Below are positions 9,300 through 18,007 of a DNA stretch of 64,000 nt, piece by piece. The stretch comes from Chromatocurvus halotolerans. Its GTDB lineage: Bacteria; Pseudomonadota; Gammaproteobacteria; Pseudomonadales; Halieaceae. A program made the position numbers and the translations under genes. Positions within the stretch are counted from its first letter, which is position 1; each line of letters opens with the position of its first letter. Where the stretch lies: contig NZ_SLWX01000009.1 of NCBI RefSeq assembly GCF_004340525.1, positions 62,001 to 126,000 on the forward strand, in the 5' to 3' direction. Under the pieces are notes generated by a model that searched no databases, was not told the origin of the DNA, and worked only from the letters and a program-made list of their open reading frames with translations.

Positions 9300-9908
9300 A
9301 TGCCTAAAAGTCTGACCAGGATTGTTTTTGGCGCCCTCCTTGCCTTACCCGTGGCAGGGGGCCTGTTCTTCCTCATGCAGTACCTGATCGCTACCGCGAA
9401 TCCGGATATCGACGAGGAAGAGCGAACACGCCTTGCCGACATTGTCATGCCGGAGCGGGACATTGATACCAATGTCGAGCAAAAGAAGCCGGAAAAGATT
9501 GAGGATCCGGAAGAACCGCCGCCGGATATGGATACGCCCGACATGGATACCGATGTCGATGCCAATGCGGTAAACACAGCGCCCCAGTCCACGGTTGAGA
9601 TTAATATCGCCAGTAGCGGGATGGGAGGCGGCGATGGCGAGTATCTGCCGATTGTCAAGGTCGCGCCGATTTACCCGCGTCGTGCGCAGTCGCGGGGTAT
9701 TACAGGATACTGCATTGTTGAATATACAGTGACGCGAAACGGATCCATTCGGGACCCGCAGGCTGTGGATTGCTCGCCGTCCGGTGTCTTTGAGAGAGCG
9801 TCTGTGAAGGCAGCGGAAAAGTTCAAATACAAGCCGCGCGTGGTGGATGGTGAACCAATCGAGGTTGCAGGTGTTCAAAACAAGTTCACGTTCGAACTCG
9901 AGAACTAA
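9300..9908 (+). CDS. tonB: TonB2-type energy transducer
   Basis: TonB spans the periplasm and passes motor energy to outer-membrane receptors. This 202-aa protein has an N-terminal membrane anchor (about residues 8-28), a short acidic linker (EEPPPDMDTPDMDTDVD) instead of the long Pro-Lys linker of E. coli TonB, and a C-terminal TonB domain (VKVAPIYPRRAQSRGITGYC, then VEYTVTRNGS and the final KFTFELEN). The short acidic linker is typical of TonB2-like proteins. A likely client in the window is the receptor at 23256. Confidence 0.92.
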   Translation: MPKSLTRIVFGALLALPVAGGLFFLMQYLIATANPDIDEEERTRLADIVMPERDIDTNVEQKKPEKIEDPEEPPPDMDTPDMDTDVDANAVNTAPQSTVEINIASSGMGGGDGEYLPIVKVAPIYPRRAQSRGITGYCIVEYTVTRNGSIRDPQAVDCSPSGVFERASVKAAEKFKYKPRVVDGEPIEVAGVQNKFTFELEN

Positions 9909-9926
9909 TCGCTGGAGGGTCATCCC

Positions 9927-11258
9927 ATGACCATGACACGTACATTGTTCAGTGCAACAGCCCTGGCTGTTGCGCTCACCGCGGCGCAGTCCGGATTGAG
10001 CCAGCTATCCGCCGAGAGTCCCCTTGCGTCTCTGGGTCTCAGCACGGCCCAGGCGCAGGAGCAGGAGGAGCGCGAAACCCGCAAGACACCGGCGCTGCGA
10101 AATTCGGTCTATGAAAAGCTCTCGGAGGCCCAGACTGCGGCGGAAGAAAAGGATCTCGCGACCGCTCAGCAGGTCTTGAACGAGATGATTGCCGACCGTG
10201 GCCGTAATGAGCTCAACAGCTATGAGCTTGCCAATGTCTACAACCTGATGGCGTTCATTCATTATTCGCGTGAAGACTATGCCAGCGCACTCCAGGCCTA
10301 TGAAAACGTGGTCAGTCAGCCGGATATACCGCTCGCCATGGAAATCAACACGCGCTACACCGTAGCGCAGCTGCATTTCGTGCAGGAGAACTGGCGTGAG
10401 GGGATCGATGCACTGCTGAAGTGGTTCGATATGAGCGAGAATGCCCCGGCCAATGCCTACGTTCTGCTGGCACAGGGGTACTATCAGCTTGAGGATTACC
10501 CCAAGTCGCTGGAAAACGTCGAGACGGCGATTGAGATATACCGTGAAAAGGACAAAACCCCGAAAGAGCAGTGGTACAACCTCGCACGCTTCCTCTACAC
10601 AGATCGCGGCGACGTTGACAGCGCACTGGCGGTGCTGGAGGAGTTGTTGACCCATTACCCCAAGAAGGATTACTGGGTTCAACTCGGCTACATGTATTCG
10701 GAAAAGGGTAACGAGAAGCGGCAGCTGGGCTCTATGGAGACCGCCTACGTCCAGGACATGCTGGACAAGGATGGCGAATTGCGCAACCTCGCATCGCTGT
10801 ATCTCAGCCAGGGCGTTCCCTACAAGGCCGGCAAAGTGCTCGAGAAGGGTTTTGAAGATGGGCTCGTCGAGGACGACGTCAAGAATTATGAGCTACTGGC
10901 AGGCTCCTGGAGACAGGCGCAGGAAGTGGAGAAGGCCATTCCGGTGATGGAGACTGCCGCGTCAAAATCCGATTCCGGGGAGCTCTACTCACAGCTGGGT
11001 AACATCTACCTGGATGGGGATCAGTTCGAAAAGGCCGTTGACGCCATCAACACCGCACTTCAGCGGGGCGGGGTGAAGCGGCCCGATACGGCGCGTCTCG
11101 TCCTGGGGATGGCGCATTTCAACCTTGAAGAGTACGAACAGGCCCGCGAGGCATTCAGGGCGGCAGGGCGCGACGAGCGTTCCGAGCAGTATGCCAAGCA
11201 GTGGATCAGGTACATGGACTCGGAAATCGATCGACAGCAGAAGCTCGCTGAAGGTTGA
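9927..11258 (+). CDS. TPR-repeat periplasmic protein of TonB2 operon
   Basis: 443-aa protein with an N-terminal signal peptide (MTRTLFSATALAVALTAAQ) and at least six tetratricopeptide-like helical repeats, for example YELANVYNLMAFIHYSREDY, AYVLLAQGYYQLEDYPKSLE and LYSQLGNIYLDGDQFEKAVD. A TPR protein is the usual last gene of DUF3450-TtpC-ExbB2-ExbD2-TonB2 clusters. It probably acts as a periplasmic scaffold, but its partner is not known. GGAGGG lies before the ATG at 9927. The transcript probably ends at the hairpin at 11302. Confidence 0.88.
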   Translation: MTMTRTLFSATALAVALTAAQSGLSQLSAESPLASLGLSTAQAQEQEERETRKTPALRNSVYEKLSEAQTAAEEKDLATAQQVLNEMIADRGRNELNSYELANVYNLMAFIHYSREDYASALQAYENVVSQPDIPLAMEINTRYTVAQLHFVQENWREGIDALLKWFDMSENAPANAYVLLAQGYYQLEDYPKSLENVETAIEIYREKDKTPKEQWYNLARFLYTDRGDVDSALAVLEELLTHYPKKDYWVQLGYMYSEKGNEKRQLGSMETAYVQDMLDKDGELRNLASLYLSQGVPYKAGKVLEKGFEDGLVEDDVKNYELLAGSWRQAQEVEKAIPVMETAASKSDSGELYSQLGNIYLDGDQFEKAVDAINTALQRGGVKRPDTARLVLGMAHFNLEEYEQAREAFRAAGRDERSEQYAKQWIRYMDSEIDRQQKLAEG

Positions 11259-11301
11259 TGATGGTTGTGGCGCCAAGCGCCACGTCCGACAGACAAGAGA
11301 C

Positions 11302-11329
11302 AAAAAAGGAGCCGACAGGCTCCTTTTTT
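11302..11329. terminator. Bidirectional rho-independent terminator
   Basis: Perfect 12-bp inverted repeat (AAAAAAGGAGCC / GGCTCCTTTTTT) with a GACA loop. The A-run on one side and T-run on the other let it stop transcription from the TonB2 operon (+) and from the cold-shock gene (-). Confidence 0.93.
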
Positions 11330-11357
11330 GCTCATTCTATATCATTGACGTTGTTCG

Positions 11358-11564
11358 TCAGACAGGCACAACATTCTCTGCCTGAGGCCCCTTCTGACCG
11401 TCAGCCACGGTAAACTCAACTTTCTGCCCATCGGTCAGCGTGCGAAACCCATCGCCTTTGATGGCGCTGAAGTGAACGAAGACATCTGGACCACCTTCCT
11501 GCTCAATAAAGCCGTATCCCTTGCTCTCGTTAAACCACTTTACCGTACCGGTTACTGTAGACAT
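11358..11564 (-). CDS. Cold-shock protein (CspA family)
   Basis: 68-aa single CSD domain that binds single-stranded nucleic acid and acts as an RNA chaperone. RNP1 (KGYGFIEQ) and RNP2 (VFVHFSAI) motifs are both present, as is the N-terminal [11 protein letters not shown]. The ATG at 11564 follows a run of GTAT repeats with AAAGG upstream. A long leader (about 150 nt to the suggested promoter) is in line with the long 5' UTRs of csp genes, which often control translation by temperature. Sequence alone does not show whether this paralogue is cold-induced. Confidence 0.95.
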   Translation of the reverse strand: MSTVTGTVKWFNESKGYGFIEQEGGPDVFVHFSAIKGDGFRTLTDGQKVEFTVADGQKGPQAENVVPV

Positions 11565-11731
11565 ACATACATACCTTTCTAACTGTATATGACGACCGTG
11601 GCCGCCGCTTTACTGTTGACTATTTATGGTTGACGAACAGAGGAACAGGACTGATCTTCGCTCGCATTCATAAACAAACTGATGCACACCACGCCCGATA
11701 AAACCCTGACAATTGTGTGTGCAACACTATG

Positions 11732-11740
11732 AGTGTAGCA
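11732..11740 (-). promoter_or_regulatory. Possible extended -10 promoter for the cold-shock gene
   Basis: On the minus strand this reads TGCTACACT, an extended -10 element (TG-N-TACACT) with no clear -35. A start a few bases downstream would give a leader of about 150-165 nt. The rest of 11565-11794 shows no gene. Confidence 0.3.
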
Positions 11741-11794
11741 CTCTGGTAAGGACTGGGTAGTTGTCGGTCAAAAAAGCTGCAAAATTTACATTGC

Positions 11795-13243
11795 CTAATC
11801 AACGCGTACGATTTTCATGATGTTGGTGCCGCCTGCCCGTCCATGCTCATCGCCCATGGAAAGGAGAATGTCGTCACCGCCCTGCAGGTAATCGAGATCG
11901 CGCAGGAAGGCGATGGCGCGTGTCTCCAGAGAGCCCCGGTCCTCGTCATTCGCCGGGAAATACAGCGGTATGACTCCACGGCACAGCGACAGCTGTTGCA
12001 GGGTCTGCGCATTGTTTGCCAGGCCGAAGATCGGCAGCCCGGAGCTCAGCCTGGACATCAGCCGCGGCGTCGCCCCGGATTCGGTGAGGCAGGCAATACC
12101 GCGAACGTTGCGATAGTGATTCGCCGCATAGATGGCCGACATGGCGATGGTTTCCTGGGCGGAATGGAACTCCCGATCAATGCGGTAACGCGAGGTGCGC
12201 GCCACGGGATGGCGCTCAGCCCCCATCGCGGCGTCGGACATTGCGGCAACCACAGCGACGGGGTATCGCCCCACGGCCGTTTCTGCCGAGAGCATGACCG
12301 CATCGGTGCCGTCGAGTACAGCGTTGGCAACGTCGAAGACCTCGGCCCGGGTCGGCATGGCGTTGCTGATCATCGACTCCATCATCTGCGTTGCGGTGAT
12401 GACCAGCCGGTTGGCGCGCCGCGCCCGCGAGATCAGATCTTTCTGAATCCCGATCAGCTCCGCATCGCCCACCTCGACACCGAGGTCGCCGCGGGCGACC
12501 ATGATGCCGGCGGAGGCCTGCAGGATGTCATCCAGAATCGTCGCGTCGGCGACGACCTCGGCGCGCTCGATCTTGGCAATGATGGAAGCGTCGAGCCCGT
12601 GGCGCGAGAGCAGCGCCTGCGTATGCTCGATATCGCGAATGTGTGACACGAAGGAAACCGCGACAAAGTCGGGATCCACCGACCCCAGGGACTCGATATC
12701 GGCAATGTCCTTCGCGGTGAGCGCCGGCGCAGCAATGCCGCCCCCAAGGCGATTGATGCCCTTGTGGGAGCCGAGCTGTCCGCCTACGAGGACCGTGCAG
12801 TCCGCGGCGTTCTGCTCAACATGATCCACCGTCAGCTGTATGCGGCCATCATCGAGCAGCAGGGTGTCCCTCGGGCGCAGATACTGCGTGAGTGCCTCAA
12901 AGCTGAAGCCGACCGCCTGCTGATCGCCTTCTCTATCATCTACCCGGGCGTCGAGGCGGAAGCGCCGTCCCTGTGTCAGCTCGACACTGCCATCGCGAAA
13001 GCCGCCGATGCGGATCTTGGGTCCCTGCAGGTCGGCGAGAATGCCGACGTGCCTGCCAGCGAGAGCGGCCTGATGGCGGATTCGCCGGGCGCTGGCGGCG
13101 TGATGTCCGGGCTCGCCATGACTGAAATTGAGGCGAAAGACATCCACGCCGGCCCGCAGCAGCTGGGCGATTGTGGTGTCGCTGTCGCTGGCGGGACCGA
13201 GGGTGGCGACAATCTTGGTGCGCCGGCTGACGGGCCGGCTCAT
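11795..13243 (-). CDS. pyk: Pyruvate kinase
   Basis: Glycolytic enzyme making pyruvate and ATP from PEP and ADP. The 482-aa protein starts with RTKIVATLGPAS and has MRLNFSHG-like VFRLNFSHGEPGHH, the metal/PEP site IIAKIERAEV and MVARGDLGVEV, then ITATQMMESMI. The C-terminal allosteric domain (about 355-480) is complete. The downstream part of the B domain looks normal. The ATG at 13243 is immediately followed by the first beta strand. PykA and PykF types cannot be told apart here. It lies 43 nt downstream of glpQ on the same strand. Confidence 0.96.
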   Translation of the reverse strand: MSRPVSRRTKIVATLGPASDSDTTIAQLLRAGVDVFRLNFSHGEPGHHAASARRIRHQAALAGRHVGILADLQGPKIRIGGFRDGSVELTQGRRFRLDARVDDREGDQQAVGFSFEALTQYLRPRDTLLLDDGRIQLTVDHVEQNAADCTVLVGGQLGSHKGINRLGGGIAAPALTAKDIADIESLGSVDPDFVAVSFVSHIRDIEHTQALLSRHGLDASIIAKIERAEVVADATILDDILQASAGIMVARGDLGVEVGDAELIGIQKDLISRARRANRLVITATQMMESMISNAMPTRAEVFDVANAVLDGTDAVMLSAETAVGRYPVAVVAAMSDAAMGAERHPVARTSRYRIDREFHSAQETIAMSAIYAANHYRNVRGIACLTESGATPRLMSRLSSGLPIFGLANNAQTLQQLSLCRGVIPLYFPANDEDRGSLETRAIAFLRDLDYLQGGDDILLSMGDEHGRAGGTNIMKIVRVD

Positions 13244-13286
13244 GCTACCGCGCCTGCAGGGCGGTTGGGCGGCAAAGGTATGCGGA

Positions 13287-14366
13287 TCATGGGGTGGTAA
13301 CAGACTCCAGGTAGTTGACGGTCAGGTCAGGGAAGTCGGTGAAGACGCCGTCCACGCCGACCTGGCCGATGAAGAGTTCGAGCAGTTCCCGATACGTGCT
13401 GATGCCGGGAGGCAGGGCATCACGACGAAAAGTGAAGGGGTGCACAAGCAGGCCGGCGCGATGGGCCCGTGCCACCAGGTCGGTGACCATGGCCTCACCG
13501 CTTTCGTCCCTGCCACTGTAGATCTGCAGTATCCAGGGGCCTATGCCATCGGCGTACCGTGCTATCTCTGCAAGGCCCTCGTCCGTGCGCAGATAATCGT
13601 AATTGGTGTCCCCGTCCTCGCCCCAGCTGTTGTCGCCGATCAGCTGAATGAGTGGCAGTGAGGTCTGGAGCGTGTCCTTCAGGTATTGCAGGGTTGGCGG
13701 ATCGAAGCACTGCAGGTAGATTCGGTCACTTGCTTCGGCCAGTCCCGCGTCCTTGAGGACATCCAGCACCGCCCGGGCAATGTCCATGCCCTCGGCCTTG
13801 TGGAACTGTGGCGCCTTGAGCTCGATATACAGGCCGGTGCGCATGCCACGGCTGCGGTTGAGGCCCTCGATAAGCTGTATCTCCTCGGCCAGCGTCGGTA
13901 CGCCGGAGAGCCCTGGGCCTGCGGGGAATCGGGCGGGAAAAGCCGTGCTGTCACCCTCGCCCGGTGCGCGGCGTTCGTGGGCGCGCAGCTCGCGGATCTC
14001 GGTCAGCGTGAAGTCGATGGCATAGAAATGACCATCGGCCCGTGCCCGGTCAGGAAAAACAGTGGCGACGTTGGTAGTGCTGTCCAGCAGGATATCGTGC
14101 AGTACTATCGGTACCGCGTCCTTGGTCAGGACAATATCCTGCTCCAGGAAGTCGGCACCCATACCGTGCGCCAGCGCCTTTGCCGGCAGCGTGTGCTCCG
14201 GCAGATAGCCACTGGCTCCGCGGTGGGCGATGACAATGGGCCGGGTTTCCGCTGTCATGGGTTTCCCGTCCTCCCGCCTGGCGTCCGCTGCCGCACCAAA
14301 GGCCGCCGTACACGCGAGGGACAGCAGCACGCCAAGAACGCGCGTAACATAGGAGGGGCATCGCAT
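13287..14366 (-). CDS. glpQ: Periplasmic glycerophosphodiester phosphodiesterase GlpQ
   Basis: Hydrolyses glycerophosphodiesters (from phospholipid turnover) to glycerol-3-phosphate and an alcohol in the periplasm. The 359-aa protein has a signal peptide (residues 1-25, ending near AAFGAAADA), then the GDPD motifs IAHRGASGYLPEHT, DFLEQDIVLTKD and the catalytic HD of IVLHDILLD. Later motifs YIELKAPQ and the C-terminal DGVFTDFPD complete the TIM barrel. It follows the aldehyde dehydrogenase gene by 12 nt, so the two are likely co-transcribed. No glpT transporter is nearby. Confidence 0.93.
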   Translation of the reverse strand: MRCPSYVTRVLGVLLSLACTAAFGAAADARREDGKPMTAETRPIVIAHRGASGYLPEHTLPAKALAHGMGADFLEQDIVLTKDAVPIVLHDILLDSTTNVATVFPDRARADGHFYAIDFTLTEIRELRAHERRAPGEGDSTAFPARFPAGPGLSGVPTLAEEIQLIEGLNRSRGMRTGLYIELKAPQFHKAEGMDIARAVLDVLKDAGLAEASDRIYLQCFDPPTLQYLKDTLQTSLPLIQLIGDNSWGEDGDTNYDYLRTDEGLAEIARYADGIGPWILQIYSGRDESGEAMVTDLVARAHRAGLLVHPFTFRRDALPPGISTYRELLELFIGQVGVDGVFTDFPDLTVNYLESVTTP

Positions 14367-14378
14367 ACGGGGCTCACC

Positions 14379-15839
14379 TCAGGGCTTGACCTGCATCTTG
14401 ATGGTTTTTTCGGTGGCAGGGCCGTAAGGAGGCAGCATGCCGCCAATGCGCCCGATGTTGAGCTTTGTCTGGCGGTAGATTGCCTTGGCGTGGCTGAAGC
14501 GGCGGAAGCCGTCCTCACCGTGGTAGGCCCCCATGCCGCTGGGGCCGACACCGCCGAAGGGCAGGTCTTCCTGCATCACGTGCATCATCACATCGTTGAT
14601 ACAGACGCCGCCGGAGGTCGTGCGCTCCAGCACAGCGCGCTCTTCCTCGCCGTCGCTGCCGAAATAATACGCCGCCAGCGGTCTCGGCTGGCTGTTGATG
14701 TGGCGGATGGTCTCGTCGAAGTCCTTGTAGGTCATGATCGGCAGCAGCGGGCCGAACAGCTCCTCCTGCATGACGGCCGTGTCCAGCGGTGGCTGCGGGA
14801 TCAGCGTCGGTGCGATCTTGCGCGATCCCTGCTGCACGTCGAAATCCTCGTCGGCCGGGTTGATGACCACGGTACTGACACCGCGTTCGGCGATTTCCGC
14901 CAGGTAGCCGGTGAGGCGCTGGTAGTGGCGGTCGTTGACGATGGCGGTGTACTCCGGGTTGTCCAGCAGGCGCGGGTACATGCGCTGCACCGCTGCCTGC
15001 GCCGCGGCGACCACCTCTTCCAGCTTCTCTTCCGGCACCAGCAGGTAGTCCGGCGCCAGGCAGATCTGCCCGGCGTTCAGCGTCTTGCCGAGCATGACGC
15101 GCTCCATGGCGCTGTCGATATCCGCGCTGCGCGAGACGATCACCGGCGACTTGCCGCCCAGCTCCAGCGTGACCGGCACCAGGTTCTTCGCTGCGGCCGC
15201 CATGATGTGACGCGCGACGCCGGTAGCGCCGGTGAACAGCAGGTGGTCAAAGGGCAGCGCCGAGAAGGCCTGGCCCACCTCGGGCCCGCCAGTGGCGATA
15301 GCCACCTCTTCCGGTGACCAGGCGCTCGCCACCATCTCCGCCATCAGCTCGGCCGTGGCGGGCGTGAATTCGGAGGGCTTGATCATGGCGCGGTTGCCGG
15401 CAGCCAGAATGCCCGCCAATGGCCCGAAGGTCAGGTTGACCGGGAAGTTCCAGGGCGAAATCACGCCGACCACGCCCAGGGGCTGGTACTCCACCCGCGA
15501 GCGACCGCCGAGCAGGTTCAGCGGGAACATCGTGGAGCGTTTCTCGCCACGCATCCAGTCGCGAAGGTGCTTGCGTGCGTGCTTGAGGGGGCCGAGCGAG
15601 GCGGCGACATCGGTCATCAGCGTCACTTCCCGGGACCGGCAGCTGAAGTCACTGTTCAGTGCCTCCACAATGCGGTCGCGATTGGCATAGACCACGTCGA
15701 TGCCGCGGTCGATGCGGTCGATCCGCGCCTCTGCGCTGACGGCACCCTCGGCGAGGTAGGCCTCCTGCTGGCGCTTGAGCATGGCCTGCAGTTCGTGTGC
15801 GATATCGTTATCCTGGGTCGCTGATGCTGGCGCGTTCAT
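14379..15839 (-). CDS. Aldehyde dehydrogenase, coniferyl-aldehyde type
   Basis: 486-aa NAD(P)-dependent aldehyde dehydrogenase. Motifs: PWNFPVNLTFGPLAGILAAG, the glutamate-bearing LELGGKSP and the catalytic Cys in NAGQICLAPDY. The APDY after the Cys, the short N-terminus and LTFGPL resemble CalB/coniferyl-aldehyde and fatty-aldehyde dehydrogenases that lack a long N-terminal arm. It oxidises an aromatic or long-chain aldehyde; the true substrate is not known. First gene of a minus-strand run with glpQ and perhaps pyk. Confidence 0.9.
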   Translation of the reverse strand: MNAPASATQDNDIAHELQAMLKRQQEAYLAEGAVSAEARIDRIDRGIDVVYANRDRIVEALNSDFSCRSREVTLMTDVAASLGPLKHARKHLRDWMRGEKRSTMFPLNLLGGRSRVEYQPLGVVGVISPWNFPVNLTFGPLAGILAAGNRAMIKPSEFTPATAELMAEMVASAWSPEEVAIATGGPEVGQAFSALPFDHLLFTGATGVARHIMAAAAKNLVPVTLELGGKSPVIVSRSADIDSAMERVMLGKTLNAGQICLAPDYLLVPEEKLEEVVAAAQAAVQRMYPRLLDNPEYTAIVNDRHYQRLTGYLAEIAERGVSTVVINPADEDFDVQQGSRKIAPTLIPQPPLDTAVMQEELFGPLLPIMTYKDFDETIRHINSQPRPLAAYYFGSDGEEERAVLERTTSGGVCINDVMMHVMQEDLPFGGVGPSGMGAYHGEDGFRRFSHAKAIYRQTKLNIGRIGGMLPPYGPATEKTIKMQVKP

Positions 15840-15994
15840 GACTGCCCTCCTGGGCCCGTTATCGGGAAGATGACGATTGCTGTTCTGGCACTGAGTTTTT
15901 CAGTATAGGCCCTGCAGCGTGGCAGGTTAACCCGCCACTGTGTTTAACTTGATGCGGTAGTTCGCCGCACCGATACAGGACCCTGACAGAGACC

Positions 15995-16330
15995 ATGCCG
16001 ACACAGGACACGCGCACCCCGTCACCCCCTTTCGGTTACTCGCGGGAGTGCCACTACGACCGCGACAAGCAGGTGCGCATTGTCGCTGAGTTTCACGCCA
16101 ACAAGATCCGCCCCAGCCGCATTGCCTACCGCGTTGGCATTGATATTGCGCTGATCGAGGCACTGATTGCCGGTGAGGAAGAGCCCGAGCGCTTTCCCCG
16201 GCTCGTGGCGCACTATCGCCGGCAGCGCTTTCGCGATCGCCTGGGCTCGCTGTCGCGGGACCGCGGCGCCCGGCGCTTCGAGGCGGAAATGCGTATTACC
16301 CGGGAATTCCAGTCCGAGCAGGAGCTTTAG
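15995..16330 (+). CDS. Small conserved-looking protein with possible HTH, function unknown
   Basis: 111-aa basic protein I do not recognise. The stretch KQVRIVAEFHANKIRPSRIA followed by YRVGIDIALIEALIAGEEEP has the spacing of a helix-turn-helix used by transposase-type or phage-type DNA binders, and the C-terminal half is rich in Arg (YRRQRFRDRLGSLSRDRG). Codon use is like its neighbours. It stands alone between the divergent aldehyde dehydrogenase and the S10 peptidase, so it may be transcribed by itself. A DNA- or RNA-binding role is only inferred from charge. Confidence 0.7.
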   Translation: MPTQDTRTPSPPFGYSRECHYDRDKQVRIVAEFHANKIRPSRIAYRVGIDIALIEALIAGEEEPERFPRLVAHYRRQRFRDRLGSLSRDRGARRFEAEMRITREFQSEQEL

Positions 16331-16442
16331 CGGGCCTCGCAGTGAATTCGCCAGGGCCGCGCTCGTCATGATTGCCGCGCTCTGCAACCCCCCCGAGGCT
16401 CCTGCTACACTCCGTTTCACCTCAACACCAAGAGACCCTGAT

Positions 16443-17999
16443 ATGACACCAGTCCTGCAACGATCCCTGCTGCTGCCCTTCGCACTGCTGCTGGCGCTGT
16501 CCAGCCCGCTGTATGCCGATCATCACGATGACAGTCATGGTGAGAAGCCTGCAGGCAAGCATGAATCCCCTGCCGCCGACATGCCCGAGCCACTGCACGC
16601 CGAGAGCAGCGGCAGTGTGCGTATCGATGGCAGGACCATCGATTACACCGCCACCGCCGGCACGCTGGTCATGAAAAATGATGACGGCGACCCCATTGCG
16701 CACTTTGGCTACACCGCCTATACCCGCGATGGCGTCGACAAGGGTGAGCGTCCCATTCTGTTTGCCTACAACGGCGGGCCCGGCTCCGCTTCCATGTGGC
16801 TGCACATGGGGATTCTCGGGCCGAAGCGTGCCGACGTGGAAGACACGGCCTTCACTACCAACGGCCCGTTCCGGTCGGTGAACAACGAGTTCAGCATTCT
16901 CGACCGCGCCGATCTGGTGATGATCGACCCGGTGGGCACCGGGTTTTCCCGCGCGGTGGGCAAGGGCGACAGCAAGGACTTCTGGGGGGTCGATAACGAT
17001 ATCCGCAGCGTGTCCGACTTTATCGCGCGCTACGTCACCGAGGCCGGCCGCTGGGCGTCACCGAAGTACCTGCTGGGCGAAAGTTACGGCGGTATTCGCA
17101 GCGGCGGTGTCTCCTACGACCTGCTGTCCCGTCACAGTATCGCGCTTGAAGGTGTAATCCTGGTGTCGCCATACATGGATTACATCGCCGGTAACGCGGG
17201 TACAGCAAACGATCTGCCCTATATCAACTACATCAGCACCTATGCGGCCACCGCCTGGTATCACGGCGTGAGCGAGTTCCGCCCCGATGACCTGCAGACC
17301 ATGCTGGACGAGGCGGAAGCCTTTGCCATGGATACCTATGCCCCGGTGCTGATGAAGGGGCGGCGCGCCACTGACGAGGAGCGTCAGGCCGCCCTTGACG
17401 GGCTGCAGCGCCTGACCGGTATCAGCGCCGACTACTGGGACCGCGCCAACCTGCGCATCGACGAGTCACGCTTCGCCAAGGAACTGCTGCGCGATCAGCG
17501 CAAGACGGTCGGACGCATCGATTCCCGCTTTGTCGGCGATGCCCTGAATCACATCGGCGAGCGCTTCAGCTACGATCCGTTTTTCCCCTCGGTGGGTCCG
17601 GCCTTCGTTGCGGCCTTCAACGATTACTACCGCGAAGTCCTCGGCGTGAAGACCGACATGACCTATGTCACCTCCGCCGGCCTGTGGCGCGACTGGGGGC
17701 AGGAACACCGCCATCCCGGGCCGGTAGGCATGCAGCCGGTGGGCAACACCGCGGTGGACCTGGCCTACGCCATGACGCAGAACCCGAACATGCGCCTGCT
17801 GATCCAGCAGGGCTACTTCGACCTGGCTACGCCGGTGGGCGCGACGCGCTATTTCCTCGACCACATGGAACTGCCGGAGTCCCTGCGCGGGAATATCACT
17901 GAGGCCTACTACGAGGCGGGCCACATGATGTACCTGCACAAGCCGTCACTGGAGAAGTACCGGCGTGATCTGGCGGCGTTCATCCGCGCCGCGGATTGA
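16443..17999 (+). CDS. Secreted S10-family serine carboxypeptidase
   Basis: 518-aa exported peptidase of the carboxypeptidase Y clan. A signal peptide (residues 1-22, SSPLYA) is followed by a His/Asp-rich linker. The oxyanion-hole region YNGGPGSASMWLHMG, the nucleophile elbow GESYGGIRS, the Asp in QGYFDLATPVG and the His in AGHMMYLHKPS form a complete Ser-Asp-His triad. It removes C-terminal residues from peptides at acidic or neutral pH in its family. The ATG at 16443 is chosen as it begins the signal peptide. It converges with the TetR gene, 8 nt away. Confidence 0.92.
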   Translation: MTPVLQRSLLLPFALLLALSSPLYADHHDDSHGEKPAGKHESPAADMPEPLHAESSGSVRIDGRTIDYTATAGTLVMKNDDGDPIAHFGYTAYTRDGVDKGERPILFAYNGGPGSASMWLHMGILGPKRADVEDTAFTTNGPFRSVNNEFSILDRADLVMIDPVGTGFSRAVGKGDSKDFWGVDNDIRSVSDFIARYVTEAGRWASPKYLLGESYGGIRSGGVSYDLLSRHSIALEGVILVSPYMDYIAGNAGTANDLPYINYISTYAATAWYHGVSEFRPDDLQTMLDEAEAFAMDTYAPVLMKGRRATDEERQAALDGLQRLTGISADYWDRANLRIDESRFAKELLRDQRKTVGRIDSRFVGDALNHIGERFSYDPFFPSVGPAFVAAFNDYYREVLGVKTDMTYVTSAGLWRDWGQEHRHPGPVGMQPVGNTAVDLAYAMTQNPNMRLLIQQGYFDLATPVGATRYFLDHMELPESLRGNITEAYYEAGHMMYLHKPSLEKYRRDLAAFIRAAD

Positions 18000-18007
18000 A
18001 GCCGGCG

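Noticed and set aside
13686-15317. Long open frame on the plus strand opposite glpQ and the aldehyde dehydrogenase
   Set aside because: Antisense to two certain genes, composition rich in Arg/His/Gln as expected from a GC-rich shadow frame, no family resemblance.
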